Origin: Bacteroidales bacterium
GTDB lineage: Bacteria; Bacteroidota; Bacteroidia; Bacteroidales; Muribaculaceae
Length of the DNA stretch: 8,276 nucleotides
Reading direction: 5' to 3'
Assembly: GCA_900767075.1 (NCBI GenBank)
Contig: CAAFXX010000284.1
Coordinates: forward strand, 1 to 8,276
In this document: positions 6,365 through 8,276 of the stretch, piece after piece
Position numbering within the stretch: position 1 is the stretch's first letter
Layout: every line of letters starts with the position of its first letter
The notes under the pieces: model-generated
Told to the model about the DNA's origin: nothing
Seen by the model: only the letters and a program-made list of their open reading frames with translations
Database searches by the model: none
Translations under genes and position numbers: made by a program

Positions 6365-6967
6365 ATGACACGCATGAATGTAATATCGATTGATCCGGCA
6401 CAGGCAACCAAGGGAGCCAGGCTGGCTGATATATCTCAAAGTTTCCGTATTAAGGGAAGTGTGCTCGCCGACATCGAACGTCCACGAGAAAAACGCGACA
6501 GTCTAAATATAATTTCCGGAATCAACAACCGCATCTCGACGATAATGTCGTCAAGACTTTTTCTCCTGCGTCTTTTCATGGGAATATTACTGCTGGCTCT
6601 CGGCATATATTCATACCTCCCCTATGAAATCATTACGATAGCAGGAGTTTCACCGGTTCCTGAATATGTGGACATCTGCGAGATAGTATTGGGTGGAATG
6701 TTGCTCCTCGGACTGTTTACAAGAATTTCATCGACCGCCGGATTCCTTTTCTTCACTTATCTCACAGTCAGCTCCGTCTTGGAAGGCACCGTCAATCTCG
6801 GGCTCGTCATACCGGCAATTATCTCTATCATATTCATGGTCACGGGTCCCGGCATATATTCCACCGACCAGCTCATACGTCGCACACTGATAAAGAAAAT
6901 CAACAACCGCAGGAACCGACGCAAAGCCGAGCGCTTCTCATACCGCGCCTACGCCGAGAATTCTTGA
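6365..6967 (+). CDS. DoxX-like four-helix membrane protein
   Basis: A 200-residue inner-membrane protein with four predicted helices at about 64-85, 101-119, 122-139 and 144-161. It shows the DoxX-type pattern: a first helix starting LRLFMGILLLALGIYSYL, a GGMLLLGLFTR turn after helix 2 (110-120), and the closing GPGIYSTDQL (161-170), equivalent to the GPGxxSLD end of many DoxX proteins. DoxX-family proteins are mostly uncharacterised, some linked to thiosulfate-quinone oxidoreductase or oxidative-stress complexes, so no reaction is assigned. Unusual parts are a 60-residue polar N-terminal extension without a signal peptide and a very basic tail (about 172-195, rich in Arg/Lys). It is the only rightward gene, stands alone, and ends in a strong shared terminator. 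Confidence 0.75.
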   Translation: MTRMNVISIDPAQATKGARLADISQSFRIKGSVLADIERPREKRDSLNIISGINNRISTIMSSRLFLLRLFMGILLLALGIYSYLPYEIITIAGVSPVPEYVDICEIVLGGMLLLGLFTRISSTAGFLFFTYLTVSSVLEGTVNLGLVIPAIISIIFMVTGPGIYSTDQLIRRTLIKKINNRRNRRKAERFSYRAYAENS

Positions 6968-6976
6968 TTTCCAAAT

Positions 6977-7029
6977 AAATCATACAAAAAATAGGAGCTT
7001 TTTTCGAGCTCCTATTTTTTGTATGATTT
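6977..7029. terminator. Bidirectional terminator between the DoxX-like gene and nth
   Basis: Bases 6977-6999 and 7007-7029 are exact reverse complements (23 bp) around a 7-nt loop TTTTTCG. The inner GC-containing part, TAGGAGCT/AGCTCCTA, is followed in both directions by six T, so both the rightward DoxX-like transcript and the leftward pheS-nth transcript can terminate here. The right arm overlaps the end of nth: its last codons and TAG stop (7012-7029) lie inside the stem. Confidence 0.92.
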
Positions 7030-7644
7030 GCAATAATCCTTTATCACGCAATTGAGGCAATCCGGTTTTCGTGCCTTGCATACATATCTGCCATGCAGTA
7101 TAAGCCAATGGTGGGCTTTCGGCAGTATGTTCTCTGGAATATGCTTCACGAGCTGGCGCTCTGTCTCCACAGGCGTTTTGGAATTGTTCGTCAGTCCTAT
7201 CCGGTTGCTCACGCGGAACACATGTGTGTCGACAGCCATTGCGGCTTTATTCCAGACAACGGCGAGCATGACATTGGCAGTCTTGCGCCCTACGCCTGGC
7301 AATTTCATAAGATTGTCGATGTCCGACGGCATCTCGCCACCAAATTCCTCCTCAAGCACACGAGCCGCCTTTATGAGATGCCGCGTCTTATTGTTTGGGA
7401 ATGTAACGCTTTTGATATATTCAAAAACCTCCTCTTCCGATGCCGATGCGAGCGACGCCGAATCGGGAAACCGCTCGAAGAGTGCCGGCGAGACCATGTT
7501 GATCCGCCTGTCGGTGCATTGCGCCGACAGTATCACCGCCAATAAAAGATGAAACGGAGTGTCGTAATGCAACTCCGTTTTAGGTTCAGGCATAGTTTCC
7601 GAGAAAACGGAAATTATACCCTCGTATCTTTGTTTTAATGTCAT
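7012..7644 (-). CDS. nth: Endonuclease III (DNA glycosylase/AP lyase)
   Basis: Nth removes oxidised pyrimidines from DNA and cuts the abasic site in base excision repair. The 210-residue protein has normal length (E. coli Nth is 211) and all key parts: the N-terminal helical segment with LLAVILSAQCTD (34-45), the helix-hairpin-helix LPGVGRKTANV (115-125) with catalytic Lys121, VDTHVFRV (138-145) with catalytic Asp139, and the C-terminal [4Fe-4S] loop C-x6-C-x2-C-x5-C (Cys189, 196, 199, 205). The ATG at 7644 is 15 nt after the pheS stop, so the two are almost certainly cotranscribed. Its last residues (KSYKK) and stop are written in one arm of the terminator hairpin. Confidence 0.97.
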   Translation of the reverse strand: MTLKQRYEGIISVFSETMPEPKTELHYDTPFHLLLAVILSAQCTDRRINMVSPALFERFPDSASLASASEEEVFEYIKSVTFPNNKTRHLIKAARVLEEEFGGEMPSDIDNLMKLPGVGRKTANVMLAVVWNKAAMAVDTHVFRVSNRIGLTNNSKTPVETERQLVKHIPENILPKAHHWLILHGRYVCKARKPDCLNCVIKDYCKSYKK

Positions 7645-7659
7645 TTCGTTATAACTGTA

Positions 7660-8253
7660 TTATCGGGCAGCCTCAAACTCGCGCAGGAAACGAACGTCGT
7701 TCTCGCTGAACATACGCAAATCCTTAACTTTGTATTTGAGGTTCGTGATGCGCTCAATACCCATGCCGAATGCATAGCCCGTGTAGACTTCGGGATCGAT
7801 TCCGCATGCCTTGAGGACATTGGGGTCGACCATACCGCAGCCGAGGATCTCTACCCAACCTGTACCCTTGCAGAAAGCGCAACCTTTGCCGCCGCAGATA
7901 TCGCAGCTGATATCCATTTCAGCCGAAGGTTCCGTAAACGGGAAGTATGACGGACGAAGACGAATCTTCGTCTCGGGACCGAACATCTGACGCGCGAATC
8001 CAAGAAGGACCTGCTTGAGGTCGGCGAACGATACATTCTTATCGATATAAAGACCCTCGACCTGATGGAAGAAGCAGTGTGCACGAGCTGAAATAGCCTC
8101 GTTGCGGTACACGCGACCGGGACATACGATGCGGATCGGGGGAGTCATTCGCTCCATAGTCCGGGTCTGAACCGACGATGTGTGTGTACGCAACAATATA
8201 TCGACCTGATTGCGGCTTACAAAGAACGTATCCTGCATGTCGCGGGCGGGATG
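7660..8253 (-). CDS. pheS: Phenylalanine--tRNA ligase alpha subunit, C-terminal 197 residues (truncated by contig end)
   Basis: PheS is the catalytic subunit of the alpha2-beta2 synthetase that charges tRNA-Phe. The visible part begins at HPARDMQDTF, inside the class II catalytic domain, and runs to the natural stop. It includes RTHTSSVQTRTM, GRVYRNEAISARAHCFFHQVEGL (motif 2 region), RPSYFPFTEPSAEMDI, a CxxC-x4-CxxC block before GTGWVEILGCGMVDPNVL (common in bacterial PheS), and motif 3 GMGIERI. The Ala in YAFGMG corresponds to E. coli Ala294, the ordinary form that excludes larger phenylalanine analogues. About 140 N-terminal residues are missing compared with the usual ~340. The frame appears to continue to a GTG at 8268, but bases 8254-8276 are sequencing adapter, so the apparent MLFRS start is false. 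nth follows 15 nt downstream. Confidence 0.96.
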   Translation of the reverse strand, partial: HPARDMQDTFFVSRNQVDILLRTHTSSVQTRTMERMTPPIRIVCPGRVYRNEAISARAHCFFHQVEGLYIDKNVSFADLKQVLLGFARQMFGPETKIRLRPSYFPFTEPSAEMDISCDICGGKGCAFCKGTGWVEILGCGMVDPNVLKACGIDPEVYTGYAFGMGIERITNLKYKVKDLRMFSENDVRFLREFEAAR

Positions 8254-8276
8254 AGATCGGAAGAGCACACGTCTGA
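8254..8276 (+). other. Illumina TruSeq adapter sequence (non-genomic)
   Basis: The last 23 bases begin AGATCGGAAGAGC and continue ACACGTCTGA, matching the start of the standard TruSeq read-1 3' adapter with no mismatch that I can see. Genomic sequence is supported only up to 8253, where the conserved PheS residues HPARD end; the first adapter A (8254) could also be genomic by coincidence. This is untrimmed readthrough at a contig end, not biology. Confidence 0.97.

Noticed and set aside
7093..7545. Rightward frames opposite nth
   Set aside because: Nth carries every catalytic and iron-sulfur residue on the other strand; the frames here lack any motif.
7908..7950. Cysteine cluster in PheS as a possible novel zinc insertion
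   Set aside because: The CxxC-x4-CxxC block before GTGW is a common feature of bacterial PheS, not an insertion specific to this genome. It is encoded around 7860-7910 and is ordinary.
1..8276. Search for mobile elements, CRISPR, tRNA/rRNA or defence/biosynthetic systems
   Set aside because: No regularly spaced repeats, transposase or integrase motifs, tRNA cloverleaf or toxin-antitoxin-like gene pair was seen. The gene content is ordinary housekeeping and envelope functions.

Overview
The window looks like an ordinary chromosomal stretch from a member of the Bacteroidota, probably a gut Bacteroidales (a Muribaculaceae- or Bacteroides-like organism, inferred from memory of protein families). 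The clues are a TlpA-type thioredoxin lipoprotein with a long N-terminal domain, PheS with the 'GCGMVDPNVL' block, a UPF0597/CyuA-type desulfidase, and start codons that mostly lack Shine-Dalgarno sequences. It reads as the end of a short-read metagenomic or draft contig: the last 23 bases are Illumina adapter, not genome.

Layout. Bases 1-40 form a perfect palindrome that serves as a terminator for the leftward genes. Five leftward (minus-strand) genes follow, given here in transcription order from right to left: thymidine kinase (5273-5896), cysteine desulfidase/UPF0597 (3940-5214), a secreted M48 zinc protease (3007-3825), a TlpA-like thioredoxin lipoprotein (1797-2816) and an AMP-forming acyl-CoA synthetase (59-1741). 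The gaps are 58, 114, 190 and 55 nt. The two larger gaps each hold a hairpin ending about 21-22 nt before the next start codon. An AT-rich divergent intergenic region of about 470 bp (5897-6364) separates this block from a single rightward gene for a DoxX-like membrane protein (6365-6967), which has an unusually good Shine-Dalgarno. That gene converges on a leftward pheS-nth pair (7012-8253). Both share one long bidirectional terminator hairpin, whose arm encodes the last residues of Nth. pheS is cut by the contig end and joined to adapter sequence.

How the genes relate. TlpA and the M48 protease are both exported and fit envelope thiol redox and protein quality control. The desulfidase, thymidine kinase, acyl-CoA synthetase, PheS and Nth are housekeeping metabolism, salvage, translation and DNA repair. 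I see no mobile element, CRISPR array, tRNA, rRNA or defence system, and no convincing undescribed multi-gene system. The points most worth attention are the adapter readthrough, the palindromic contig start, the terminator/coding overlap, the paired 5'-leader hairpins and the unexplained intergenic region.
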